NCBI GenBank assembly: GCA_020249465.1
Contig: JADCFP010000103.1
Span: forward strand, 1 to 64,000
Origin: Roseomonas sp.
GTDB taxonomy: Bacteria > Pseudomonadota > Alphaproteobacteria > Acetobacterales > Acetobacteraceae
Length of the DNA: 64,000 nucleotides
Reading direction: 5' to 3'
Under the pieces are notes generated by a model. The model had not been told where the DNA came from and searched no databases. It saw only the letters and a program-made list of their open reading frames with translations. How positions within the stretch are numbered: the stretch's first letter is position 1; every line of letters begins with the position of its first letter. A program made the translations under genes and the position numbers. This document shows, one piece after another, positions 10,514 to 18,738 of this stretch.

Positions 10514-11344
10514 TTACTTCAGCGGGAAGCCAAGCGAACGCAGCGCCGCCTTCAGCCCATCCCTTCCACGCAGCGCGCCAATGGTGCCGATGCGCGAAAT
10601 CACGCGCTGCGACCAATTATCAGCGGCCATTTCATAACGCTTGGAATAATCCGCGAGCTTTTCATCATAGGCGGCGCGCAGCGATTTTTCCTTGGCGGTG
10701 GAATAGGTTTCGTGATGCAGCACCGCTTCCTGCGACAAGCGCGGCTTCACGGCACTTTCCTTGCCGGGCGCGGCATAGCCCACGCAAAGGCCAAAGACCG
10801 GCGCAGCACCGGGTGGCAATTCCAACATTGCCGCGACGCGCGGCACATCATTGCGCAGCGCGCCAATATAAACCGTGGCCAGGCCCAGGCTTTCCGCCGC
10901 CACCACGGCGTTTTGCGCCGCCAAGCCGGCATCAATCGCCGCCACCAGGAAGGTTTCCAGGAAGGGCATGCCGGCCAGCGCCACACCTTCCTGCTCACCC
11001 AGGCGTTCATTGCGCGACACATCGGCGATGAACACAAGGAAGATCGGGCATTGTTCGATATGTTTCTGCCCGCCCGCAATCGCCGCCAGCGCCTTGCGCT
11101 TTTCCGGATCGTTTACCGAAACCACGGACCAGGTTTGCAAATTGGATGATGTCGCGGCCGATTGCGCCGCCGCGATCAGGGTTTCCAGCGTGCCGGCCGG
11201 CGGCGCATCCGGGCGATAGCCGCGCACGGAACGGTGCGAGAGCAGCAGCGAAATCGTCTCATTCCAAGGGCCGAGCTTGGGTTCAGCGCCGGTGCCGTAA
11301 CGCGCTGTCAGGGCGGCCGGGGCCGGCAATTGCATGCCATCCAT
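10514..11344 (-). CDS. Nitroreductase-family FMN oxidoreductase (NfsA-like)
   Basis: A 276-residue NAD(P)H-dependent flavoprotein. It has the N-terminal FMN-binding HRSVRGYRPD, the dimer segment AAQSAATSSNLQTWSVV and the C-terminal FGLCVGYA-type strand of the NfsA/FRP group. It reduces quinones or nitro compounds and could supply reduced FMN to the flavin monooxygenase encoded immediately upstream (57 bp gap). That coupling is inference from order. Confidence 0.87.
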   Translation of the reverse strand: MDGMQLPAPAALTARYGTGAEPKLGPWNETISLLLSHRSVRGYRPDAPPAGTLETLIAAAQSAATSSNLQTWSVVSVNDPEKRKALAAIAGGQKHIEQCPIFLVFIADVSRNERLGEQEGVALAGMPFLETFLVAAIDAGLAAQNAVVAAESLGLATVYIGALRNDVPRVAAMLELPPGAAPVFGLCVGYAAPGKESAVKPRLSQEAVLHHETYSTAKEKSLRAAYDEKLADYSKRYEMAADNWSQRVISRIGTIGALRGRDGLKAALRSLGFPLK

Positions 11345-11401
11345 GTGGGTATTCCTTTGCGATGATCGGGGAAGCCTAGGCCAGAATGGCGCGGTGGGAA
11401 A

Positions 11402-12757
11402 TCACCCTATCTGGCGGTGCGCCGCCGCCGGGTGGGGTGCGGCCAGCAAAGGCCCGGCACCAAAGAGTTTTTCACGGTAGCTCCCCGGCGCGTAAGCCCG
11501 CTTATACCGCCCGCGTTCCTGAAGCGCCGGCACCAAAAGCCGCACTACATCTTCCAGGCATTCGGGCGTCACGGTGCGCGAGAGGTTGAAGCCATCCACG
11601 TCTGCCTGATCCACCCAGGCGATCAGTTCCTCGGCCACTTCTTGGACAGACCCAACAATCGGCGGTTGGCGGCTGCCCAGCACCATGCGGTCCATCAGCG
11701 CGCGCTTGGTGGCGCGCGGCGCGGCGGCGCGCAAAGCCTCCACATTGGAACGGATGGCCTGGCTTTGCCCGGCATCGGGCAATTCCTCATCGGGGTCAAA
11801 CCGCGCCAAATCTATGCCAAGCGAAGCCGAGGCATGCGCCAGCGCGCCTTCAATGCTGGCATGCTGGCGGTATTCGGCGAGCTTCGCCTCAGCCTCCGCC
11901 CGCGTGCGGCCGATGATCAGCGTGGCGCCGACAAAGATGCGGATTGGGCGCGATGCGGCGCGGGTGCGCAAATCAGCGACCAGCTTCGCGACATGCGGCT
12001 TTGGTCCGCCATTCACAAAGACGCATTCGGCATGGCGCGCGGCAAAACCCCGCCCGCGATCCGAAGCGCCGGCCTGATACAAAACCGGCGTGCGCTGTGG
12101 TGATGGTTCCACCAGATGCGGCGCATCCAGCCGATATTGCCGGCCTTCATGGCGGATGCGCTGCACGCGCGCGGGATCGGCATAGATGCCAGCAGCACGA
12201 TCGCGCTTGACGGCATCGGCGGCCCAGGATTCCTCCCACAGCCGATAGACGATTTCCATATATTCATCGGCCAGATCATAGCGATCATCATGCGCCATTT
12301 GCCGATCCAGCCCCATGGCGCGCGCCGCACTATCCAGATAGCCGGTGACGATATTCCAGCCGATCCGCCCCTGCGTCAGATGATCCAGCGTCGAGAAACG
12401 CCGCGCCAGCAGGGCCGGGCTTTCCCAAGCGAGGTTGCATGTCACGCCAAAGCCAAGATTGCGCGTGGCCGCCGCCATGGCCGGCACCAGCAGCATGGGA
12501 TCAAGCAGCGGCACCTGCACGGCATTCCTGATGGCCGCATCGCCATTCCCGCCATGCACATCATAAATCCCCAAGACATCGGCCAGAAACAGCCCGTCAA
12601 ACAGGCCTTCTTCCAACAAGCGCGCGAGGCCCATCCAATAGTCAAGCGAAAGATAGTCAGCCGAGCGATCCCGCGGATGGGTCCACATGCCTTGCTGGAT
12701 ATGGCCAACACAGGCCATGTCAAAAGCATTGAAGCGTATTTCGCGCGGAGACGTCAC
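11402..12757 (-). CDS. FMNH2-dependent monooxygenase of the NtaA/SnaA/DszA type
   Basis: A 451-residue luciferase-like (LLM) monooxygenase of the nitrilotriacetate/DszA/SnaA subgroup. Recognisable segments are FLADVLGIYD, LDHLTQGRIGWNIVTGYLDSAARA and the C-terminal FNLSRTVTPECLEDVVRLLVP. It hydroxylates an organic substrate with FMNH2 from a separate reductase. The GTG start overlaps the thioesterase stop (GTGA), so the two are translationally coupled. Confidence 0.9.
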   Translation of the reverse strand: MTSPREIRFNAFDMACVGHIQQGMWTHPRDRSADYLSLDYWMGLARLLEEGLFDGLFLADVLGIYDVHGGNGDAAIRNAVQVPLLDPMLLVPAMAAATRNLGFGVTCNLAWESPALLARRFSTLDHLTQGRIGWNIVTGYLDSAARAMGLDRQMAHDDRYDLADEYMEIVYRLWEESWAADAVKRDRAAGIYADPARVQRIRHEGRQYRLDAPHLVEPSPQRTPVLYQAGASDRGRGFAARHAECVFVNGGPKPHVAKLVADLRTRAASRPIRIFVGATLIIGRTRAEAEAKLAEYRQHASIEGALAHASASLGIDLARFDPDEELPDAGQSQAIRSNVEALRAAAPRATKRALMDRMVLGSRQPPIVGSVQEVAEELIAWVDQADVDGFNLSRTVTPECLEDVVRLLVPALQERGRYKRAYAPGSYREKLFGAGPLLAAPHPAAAHRQIG

Positions 12758-13647
12758 AACCCCAGCCCCGGCACCAGCAAGCCTTCCAACATCCGCCTTC
12801 TCTCAGGCGGGATCGCCACCGCCTTGCGTGCCTTGAGGTCAAAGCTGATGCCGACCGCTTCCGCCGCCGCTACCGGCGCGCCAGTCACACCATCATGCAG
12901 CAAATGCGTCCAGGTGGTGGTTTTCTCACCGAGCGCCCGCAGGCCGCTGCGGATGATCAGCAAATCGCCAATCCGCATCGGTTGCAGATAGACCAACCGA
13001 TATTCCAAGGCCGCGCTGCCAAGCCCTTCTTCCCGCGCGCCAAGCTCCGCCCCCGGAAAGCGCAGATTGGGCACGCCATCCCAGATGCGCGAGATCACCA
13101 CATCCGGGCGCATCAGCCCGGCGCGATCACAATCTTCGGCCCGGATGGCGCCGATATAGGCATCGGTCAGGCCCAAGGCGGCAGCGCCGGCGGCATCGGG
13201 CAGCGGGCGGATGGGATCAAAGGGCAGGCCACGCGGCCCGGCGTGATCCGGCAGGGTGGTGGCCAGGCCGGCGATTTTCTTATCAAGCCCCGCCGGCAAG
13301 GGCAGGATTGCGCCCGAGTGCGGGTCGCGCAATTCAATATCCGAAACCAGCGCGGCCGAGGCCGCCCCCGTGCCGCTATTCCTGATTTCCACATAGGCGC
13401 GCAGCCGATCCCCACGCCTTTCGACAATGCCGCAGAAGATCGTGAACGGCGTCCCCGCCGCCATTTCGCGCAAAAAGCGAATATGCTGATCCACCGGCAC
13501 AAAAAACCCGCGATCCGGCGTGATGCCAAGCGCCAAAGCAAGCCAGGCCAGCCCATCCCCCGCGCGGGCAATGTAATGGCGCACATTCATATGCCCCATC
13601 ACATCGCATTCGCCGCTTTGCACGCTGCCCTTGCCGATAACGATCAT
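12754..13647 (-). CDS. Tandem hotdog-fold thioesterase
   Basis: A 297-residue protein with two hotdog modules of the acyl-CoA thioesterase/thioester hydrolase type. The first is GECDVMGHMNVRHYIARAGD, with the catalytic-type Asp and the HMNV segment; the second is around residues 160-285. The ATG at 13647 is chosen because the 87 codons upstream are unlike any domain and run into the divergent promoter region. First gene of the minus-strand cluster. Acyl-CoA removal fits a catabolic pathway, but the substrate is unknown. Confidence 0.8.
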   Translation of the reverse strand: MIVIGKGSVQSGECDVMGHMNVRHYIARAGDGLAWLALALGITPDRGFFVPVDQHIRFLREMAAGTPFTIFCGIVERRGDRLRAYVEIRNSGTGAASAALVSDIELRDPHSGAILPLPAGLDKKIAGLATTLPDHAGPRGLPFDPIRPLPDAAGAAALGLTDAYIGAIRAEDCDRAGLMRPDVVISRIWDGVPNLRFPGAELGAREEGLGSAALEYRLVYLQPMRIGDLLIIRSGLRALGEKTTTWTHLLHDGVTGAPVAAAEAVGISFDLKARKAVAIPPERRRMLEGLLVPGLGL

Positions 13648-13770
13648 GGAATCACCCCTGGGAACCGCCCGCAGAACTCCCTGCCCTGCCTTTCCATGCA
13701 AGTTATGGCCCCTTGAGCCCGCCGAAACTTCGGCGCAGCATACCCGAAAGCAAAAGGAAGGAACCGCGCC

Positions 13771-14847
13771 ATGGATGTCGGTATTTTCAACCTCATGGGT
13801 TATCGCAATCGCGGCGTGCCCACGGCCGCGATCTATGACCAGACCATCGCCCAGGTGAAGGCCGCGGAAGCCGCCGGCTTCAACATCGCCTGGTTTGCCG
13901 AGCATCATTTCTCCAATTACTGCGTCTGCCCATCACCGCTGATGATGCTGGCGCGGCTGGCGGGCGAGACCTCACGGATCAAACTCGCTTCCGGCGTTGT
14001 GATCGTGCCGCTGTACCACCCTTCCCGCCTAATTGCCGAAATCGGCATGGTGGATTCGCTGACGCATGGGCGCCTGGTTCTCGGCGTTGGGAGCGGGTAT
14101 CAGCCTTATGAGTTTGAACGCTTCGATGCATCCCTTCAGGAAGCGCCGCACCGCTTGTTGGAAGTGATGGCCATGATGGAAAAGGCCTTTTGCGGCGAGA
14201 CCTTTTCGCATGAGGGCGAATATTACTCCCTGCCGCAAACCCATATCGCGCCGCGACCCGCCGGCAAGCTGCCGGAGATTTGGGTGGCCGGCGACAACCC
14301 CGATCTGCATCGCTACGCCGCGCAGCGCGACTGCGTGGTGATGGTGACACCGCGCCACTTCACCCCTGCCCTTTTGGCCGCCGCGCGTCGGCGCTTTGAA
14401 GATATCTGGCGCGCCGCCGGCAAGCCGCCCGAGGCGCTGCGCTTCGGCGCCATGCGCCCCTTCTGCGTGACGGATGACAAGGCCGAAGCCATGGCGTTCC
14501 TGGAAAATGCCCGCTGGCAAATCCGCCTATCCCAAAGCCTGCGCCGCAAGGAACAGGAAATGGATGGCGGCTTGCTGGTGGAAAAAACCTGGGAAGGCGA
14601 ACCAAGCCTGGAAGAAATGGGGTCCTTCATGCTGGTGGGCGATGCCGATACGGTGGCCGCGCGCATGGCCGCCGAAATCCGCGCCGCAAGCCCCTGCCAT
14701 TACCTGCTGCAAATGCAGATTGGCGACCTGCCGCCCGCCATCGCCATGAACACCATCAAGGCGTGGGAGGGTGCCATCCGCCCCCGCCTGGAACGCGAAT
14801 TCGGCCCACTGGACCGGATTGGGGTGCCGGTGCCGGCGGCCGCCTGA
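13771..14847 (+). CDS. LLM-class flavin-dependent oxidoreductase
   Basis: A 358-residue bacterial-luciferase-like monooxygenase. It has the LLM TIM-barrel features NIAWFAEHHFSNYCVCPSP, IKLASGVVIVPLYHP and HGRLVLGVGSGYQPYEFERF. Divergent from the thioesterase, with a 123-bp shared promoter gap. It differs from the NtaA-type enzyme in the minus-strand operon, so the locus carries two flavin monooxygenases. The last ~120 bases and the sequence after it recur, degraded, at 58,490-58,900. Confidence 0.9.
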   Translation: MDVGIFNLMGYRNRGVPTAAIYDQTIAQVKAAEAAGFNIAWFAEHHFSNYCVCPSPLMMLARLAGETSRIKLASGVVIVPLYHPSRLIAEIGMVDSLTHGRLVLGVGSGYQPYEFERFDASLQEAPHRLLEVMAMMEKAFCGETFSHEGEYYSLPQTHIAPRPAGKLPEIWVAGDNPDLHRYAAQRDCVVMVTPRHFTPALLAAARRRFEDIWRAAGKPPEALRFGAMRPFCVTDDKAEAMAFLENARWQIRLSQSLRRKEQEMDGGLLVEKTWEGEPSLEEMGSFMLVGDADTVAARMAAEIRAASPCHYLLQMQIGDLPPAIAMNTIKAWEGAIRPRLEREFGPLDRIGVPVPAAA

Positions 14848-14849
14848 AG

Positions 14850-15331
14850 GTTTGACTTGACCCCCAGCCCCGCGATTTGACACTATTTCAGGCGTGGTGA
14901 CGCTTACGCCAGTCAGTCGCGGGGATGAAGATACGCTCTGGGCCGTTGTGGCAACCGTGGGGCGCAAAAGCCGCGTGGCCGAGGTTTTCCGTTCCCGCTC
15001 CGCCGCCCTGAATGACCGCGACTGGCGCGACCAACAAGTGCGCGCCTACGCCGATTGGCTGATCCGCGCCAAACAACCCGTGCCACATTATTCGGTGACA
15101 CCCATCAAACGAAGCGACCTGCCAAGGAAATGGACGCCACTGCCCGCACTTGGGTTTTTGCGGGGGCAGATGGTGTGAGGGGTTTGTGGGGGGGCTTCAT
15201 GGAGGGGCTTGCGTGGAACGGGGACTCTGTCGGGGAATATCTCTTCAGTACAGACTTCTAGGCAGACATTGTTTTCCCTTGTGGGGTGCGCCCCTCTGTG
15301 GCAATGTTCTTGACCTGTTCTTGGGGGTGTC
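14850..15331. repeat. Degenerate long repeat, copy 1, plus gene-free spacer
   Basis: The stretch 14,855-15,190 is related to 58,570-58,900, with shared blocks such as GACGCTTACGCCAGTCAGT, GGGCGCAAAAGCCGCGTGG and GGCTGATCCGCGCCAAACAA. A 94-codon reading frame at 14,894-15,178 is not kept intact in the other copy, so coding is doubtful. The bases from 15,190 to 15,331 are the leader of the DUF5131 gene. I see no clear promoter or RNA there. Confidence 0.7.
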
Positions 15332-16075
15332 ATGGCGGATGGTAGCGCAATAGAGTGGACAGATGCGACGTGGAATCCGGTAACCGGGTGCACGAAGATC
15401 ACTGCCGGCTGTGCGAACTGCTACGCTGCTCGTTTCTCGGAGCGATTCCGCGGCGTAACTGGGCACCCCTTCGAACGCGGTTTCGACCTTACCCTTAGGC
15501 CGGACAGGATCTTACAACCGCTCTCTTGGCGGCGGCCTCGCATGATTTTCGTAAACTCAATGAGCGACCTCTTTCACAAGGAGATACCTCGAGAGTTCAT
15601 CGATAGGGTATTTGACACGATGGAAGCCGCGAGCTGGCACGTATTTCAGGTCCTTACAAAACGCAGCACACTAATGCGAAATTATCTCCAGCACCGTTAT
15701 CATGATGTCAAACCACCACCACACATTTGGCTCGGCGTATCCGTTGAGAATGGGGCAGCAACAAAACGTATCAAGCATTTGCAGCAGTCGCCCGCATCAA
15801 TACGATTTCTTTCTATTGAGCCATTGATTGGGCCAGTTGGGACAATGGATTTGGCCGGAATTCATTGGGTTATCGCAGGTGGTGAAAGCGGTCCGAATGC
15901 GCGGCCCATGCATATCGACTGGGCTCGTGATATTCGTGACCAATGCGCAAAGTCAGGGGTCGCATTTTTTTTCAAACAATGGGGCGGTATTCGTCCCAAA
16001 TCTGGCGGCCGAGCTCTAGACGGACGCGAATGGAACGAACTGCCAAATATCAGTTTGTCTGAGGAGGCAGCCTAA
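15332..16075 (+). CDS. DUF5131 (Gp37/Gp68 family) three-Cys protein
   Basis: A 247-residue member of the phage Gp37/Gp68 (DUF5131) family. The N-terminal WTDATWNPVTGCTKITAGC is followed by ANCYA: cysteines 20, 27 and 30 (C-x6-C-x2-C), which probably bind metal or an iron-sulfur cluster as in radical-SAM-related proteins. Further family segments are MSDLFHKEIP, VLTKR and WVIAGGESGPNARP. The next gene is TcmP, named as the partner of exactly this three-Cys family, starting 1 bp after this stop. Base composition is clearly more AT-rich than the flanks, indicating transfer. The biochemical role is not established. Confidence 0.87.
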   Translation: MADGSAIEWTDATWNPVTGCTKITAGCANCYAARFSERFRGVTGHPFERGFDLTLRPDRILQPLSWRRPRMIFVNSMSDLFHKEIPREFIDRVFDTMEAASWHVFQVLTKRSTLMRNYLQHRYHDVKPPPHIWLGVSVENGAATKRIKHLQQSPASIRFLSIEPLIGPVGTMDLAGIHWVIAGGESGPNARPMHIDWARDIRDQCAKSGVAFFFKQWGGIRPKSGGRALDGREWNELPNISLSEEAA

Positions 16076-16076
16076 G

Positions 16077-17246
16077 ATGGCTCTTGGTCCTGAACACTAC
16101 TCTGGTCGCGAGCAGGCTTATGTGAAACACTTTCTGCTAAAGCAATATTTTTCTGACTTAATACACAAGATTTCAAGCAGCTATGGGGAAGTCATTTATG
16201 TCGATGGTTTCTCGGGGCCATGGCAAAGTGAGCAAGACGATTTAGGAGATACTTCTTTCGGGATCGCGCTTGACGCGATGCGGAGTGCCAAGGCGGCTTG
16301 GCGTAAAAAAGGCCGAAATGTTCAAATGTACGCGCTGCTTGTCGAACGAAACAAAAAATCCTTTCAAGCGCTCGAAAAGGTGCCAGAGAAATATCCCGAG
16401 ATCAAAGTCCAAACTTACAATGGCGAATTTGTGCCGCTCGTATCACAACTGTCCAGCGACATGCCAAAAAATGCTTTTGCCTTCATCTTCATCGATCCTA
16501 AAGGATGGCGAATTGATATCGAATCAGTGGTACCGCTACTGCGGAGGCCCAACACTGAGGTTTTGTTTAATTTTATGTTCGATTTCATAAACCGTGCGGC
16601 ATCGATGACTGACCCCGCAATCGTCGAAGGATTGAATTCCCTGATCAAGACCGACAACTGGCGTCAACGTCTAGCTACGGCTCAGCCGGAAGGGGCGCAA
16701 AAGCTTGCCGATGTTCGTAAGGCCATTCTCGTTGATGCCTTCTCCCAAACACTCGCCAAGCTCGGTGGGTACAGCTTTGTCGCGGAAACTCCAATCTTCA
16801 AGCCGCTTGCTGACCGCACACTTTACTCGCTCATTTATGCAACACGGAAGCCCCCTGGTATCGAGGTATTCCGACGCGCCCAACTAAAGGCGTTGCGCGA
16901 GCAGGAAGTAGTGCGCGCGAATAAGCGTCAGGCAACAAAGAGCGGCGCGCAGATAGAGGCTTTTCTCCCGTCAGAAATGAGTGCCAGCGAGACCGAAGCC
17001 TACCTTGAGTTTGAACGAATATCGGCTGAGCGATATTTCATCGAGCTGATAAATGAGCATACACCAGCTCCCACCTACGGCGAGCTATGGCCAAAGGTTT
17101 TAGCCAAGCACGCAATTACAAGAAAAGATCTCAACAGCATCGCAGCTTCGCTCAAAGCTGACGGACGACTTACCTTCCCCGACTGGACGCGCGGGAAACG
17201 CGTTCCGGAAGATGGGTGGCAGGTGGTTGTTACAAAGCGGGGCTAG
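16077..17246 (+). CDS. tcmP: Three-Cys-motif partner protein TcmP
   Basis: A 389-residue TcmP-family protein. Residues 41-49 (YVDGFSGPW) and 137-143 (FIDPKGW) have the look of the SAM-binding and catalytic loops of a Rossmann methyltransferase. The C-terminal part (about 320-389) resembles a winged-helix segment. It forms a tight pair with the DUF5131 gene (1-bp gap). TcmP and DUF5131 genes recur together on mobile elements, so one joint activity on nucleic acid or protein is likely, but unknown. AT-rich relative to the host. It is outside the prophage, between the repeat and the crcB 3' end. Confidence 0.85.
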   Translation: MALGPEHYSGREQAYVKHFLLKQYFSDLIHKISSSYGEVIYVDGFSGPWQSEQDDLGDTSFGIALDAMRSAKAAWRKKGRNVQMYALLVERNKKSFQALEKVPEKYPEIKVQTYNGEFVPLVSQLSSDMPKNAFAFIFIDPKGWRIDIESVVPLLRRPNTEVLFNFMFDFINRAASMTDPAIVEGLNSLIKTDNWRQRLATAQPEGAQKLADVRKAILVDAFSQTLAKLGGYSFVAETPIFKPLADRTLYSLIYATRKPPGIEVFRRAQLKALREQEVVRANKRQATKSGAQIEAFLPSEMSASETEAYLEFERISAERYFIELINEHTPAPTYGELWPKVLAKHAITRKDLNSIAASLKADGRLTFPDWTRGKRVPEDGWQVVVTKRG

Positions 17247-17376
17247 ATCAAAACTGACCGCATATAGGTTCTTCCACAGGCTAGGGTGTACTTACAATCT
17301 GTCCTCCTACGGTAATCACCTGACAGTGGCCGCGCTTGAAGCGGACCCCGGGTGGCCTTGAGCTTGGCATCTGTGT

Positions 17377-17622
17377 TCAGATCGGCAATGCCCCTTCCCC
17401 TCCCCCCCGCCTCACCCCCCAATAACAAACCCCAAACGCCGCCAAGCCGCCCAGCACGGAAGCCGCCACGTAAACCACCGCCAACCACGGCGCCCTTTCC
17501 CACAGCACGCCGGTTTCCAGTGAAAAGGCGGAAAAAGTCGTGAAACCGCCAAGCAGGCCCGTCACCAGCAACAGCCGCGCCTCACCGGAAATACCCAGCG
17601 CGCCAAACACGCCAATCAGCGC
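17377..17622 (-). pseudogene. crcB: Fluoride channel CrcB, 3' part, cut by the prophage
   Basis: Encodes the C-terminal part of the small fluoride exporter CrcB/FluC: ALIGVFGALGISGEARLLL followed by VTGLLGGFTTFSAFSLE, the conserved pore region, to the TGA at 17377-17379. The N-terminal part lies at 58,016-58,173. Joining 58,016-58,173 to 17,377-17,617 through the duplicated AGCGC gives an uninterrupted 132-residue CrcB reading NIIGSALIGVFGALG at the junction. Without it the lysogen cannot make a full channel from this locus. Confidence 0.92.
17618..17622. repeat. Target-site duplication, left copy
   Basis: AGCGC directly precedes the phage TG terminus at 17,623 and recurs at 58,016-58,020 directly after the phage CA terminus. 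Five bases is the duplication length made by Mu transposition. Confidence 0.92.
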
Positions 17623-17628
17623 TGTTCC

Positions 17629-17650
17629 TTGACACATCATTCTGAACATC
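17629..17650 (+). other. Putative transposase-binding site L1
   Basis: A 22-bp site beginning TTGACACATCATTC, 6 bp inside the left phage end. It fits a consensus of about TTGACAcATggTTCCGGACA shared, without gaps, by five sites near the two ends. Mu has its L1 site at the same offset. Confidence 0.75.
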
Positions 17651-17735
17651 CGGGATGAACCGGGATGATCGGGGACTTCGCGGGATAATTGTCGAGAAAA
17701 ATTGGGTTTTTTCGGAATGCGCACCCGAAAACGCC

Positions 17736-17757
17736 CAGATCATAGGTTCCGGACAAA
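17736..17757 (+). other. Putative transposase-binding site L2
   Basis: A 22-bp match centred on GGTTCCGGACAAA (17,745-17,757), 114 bp inside the left end. Only the second half of the consensus is well kept. The position resembles Mu L2. Confidence 0.6.
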
Positions 17758-17776
17758 AAATTAGTTTTCGCCGGTT

Positions 17777-17798
17777 TTGACATTGGATTCCGGACAAA
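17777..17798 (+). other. Putative transposase-binding site L3
   Basis: TTGACATTGGATTCCGGACA, the best match to the end consensus in both halves, 155 bp inside the left end, close to the spacing of Mu L3. Confidence 0.7.
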
Positions 17799-17831
17799 GA
17801 GGGGCATGGTTCTTAGCCTCTTAGAAGGTTC

Positions 17832-18554
17832 TTAAGAGCGTATCGGGCCGGCCTGCCAGATGACTTCGCCAAGCACGTTCAGGCTGCTGGTTTGGTCTGC
17901 GGGCACCACTTCACTCTCATAGACGGCGTTGTCTGACTTCACGACCACGGACCCATCCAGGCGGAGCTGGATGCGCTTGACCATGAGGGCGCCGCCGATC
18001 GCGAGGACGTAGATTCGGCTGCCTTCGATGCGGCGGGCGGATGTGTCCACCAGCAGCAAATCTCCGTCCCGGATGGTGGGGTCCATGCTGTCTCCGCTGG
18101 CGGTCAGCAGGGCCAGGTTTTGTGGTTTGCGGCGGAGCGTTTGCCTAAGATAAGACTCTGAAAACGCGATGAAATCTACGATATGGTCGCTGCTGAGGCC
18201 GCCGTGGTTTCCGGCCGCGGCGCGGGCTTCCACCAGGGGCAAAAGCACATAGCCAGGTGGCGCTGCAGGCGCGGTGACGAGCGGCTGATCCTGCTGCATC
18301 GGCCCTTCGCCGGTGGCGAGCCATTCCAGCCGAACGCCGGTGGCGCGGGCAATGGACGCAGCGTTCGAAAGCTTCAATTCGCCGCCCCGAATATAGCCCT
18401 GAAGCGTGCCGTAAGGCAGGCCTGAGAGGCGCGCGGCTTCGCGCGCAGAGCCGACATTTTTGATCGCTTCGCGCAGCCTTTCGACGCGTTCTTCAGTTCC
18501 ATGTTCGGGTTCCGAACATGGAACTGGAATTCCACCTTCCGTTTCCGCTTCCAT
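17832..18554 (-). CDS. LexA/CI-type prophage repressor with S24 peptidase domain
   Basis: Keeps the prophage silent by binding operators near the divergent early promoter. 240 residues. The helix-turn-helix is at about 35-65 (SAREAARLSGLPYGTLQGYI), and the S24 autoprotease domain follows, with Ser156 in SGDSMDP, Lys193 in MVKR and a likely cleavage site Ala-Gly at 114-115. The design implies SOS-type induction through RecA, unlike the Mu c repressor, which is Clp-degraded. The start at 18,554 has GAGGG upstream. It places a 33-bp palindrome inside codons about 10-20, so a shorter start is possible. An inverted CTCTTA/TAAGAG pair overlaps the stop codon. Confidence 0.9.
   Translation of the reverse strand: MEAETEGGIPVPCSEPEHGTEERVERLREAIKNVGSAREAARLSGLPYGTLQGYIRGGELKLSNAASIARATGVRLEWLATGEGPMQQDQPLVTAPAAPPGYVLLPLVEARAAAGNHGGLSSDHIVDFIAFSESYLRQTLRRKPQNLALLTASGDSMDPTIRDGDLLLVDTSARRIEGSRIYVLAIGGALMVKRIQLRLDGSVVVKSDNAVYESEVVPADQTSSLNVLGEVIWQAGPIRS
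18494..18526. promoter_or_regulatory. 33-bp perfect inverted repeat, probable operator
   Basis: Two 15-base arms, CAGTTCCATGTTCGG and CCGAACATGGAACTG, around GTT. A 14-base half-site CCGAACATGGAACT recurs at 18,617-18,630 in the repressor-ner gap. Position between the two regulators makes it the prime candidate for repressor or Ner binding. It lies inside the repressor reading frame. Confidence 0.7.
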
Positions 18555-18738
18555 CTTCGTTAATTCCCTCGAAAAATCAAAGAGTTATCAGATTTTCGGC
18601 AAGTGTGGTCGGGTGACCGAACATGGAACTACCGAATTATCAATTTTCCGCTTGCATAGTGGTCGGATTTCTGACAACATGATTTTACCAAACCGGAAAA
18701 CCGACCACCTGAAGGCATCACTTTTGCGCGCGAAACCC
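18555..18738. promoter_or_regulatory. Divergent early control region (repressor/ner)
   Basis: 184 bp between the divergent repressor and ner genes, more AT-rich than its surroundings. It holds the half-site at 18,617-18,630 and a GGTCGGGTGACC near-palindrome next to it. Early promoters must be here, but I cannot assign -35/-10 boxes with confidence. Confidence 0.6.

Noticed and set aside
14894-15178. 94-codon frame inside repeat copy 1
   Set aside because: The related copy at 58,621 is frame-disrupted and the sequence matches no family; treated as repeat DNA.
15332-17246. DUF5131-TcmP pair as part of the Mu-like prophage
   Set aside because: The pair lies outside the left phage end, with the crcB 3' part between them, and differs in composition.
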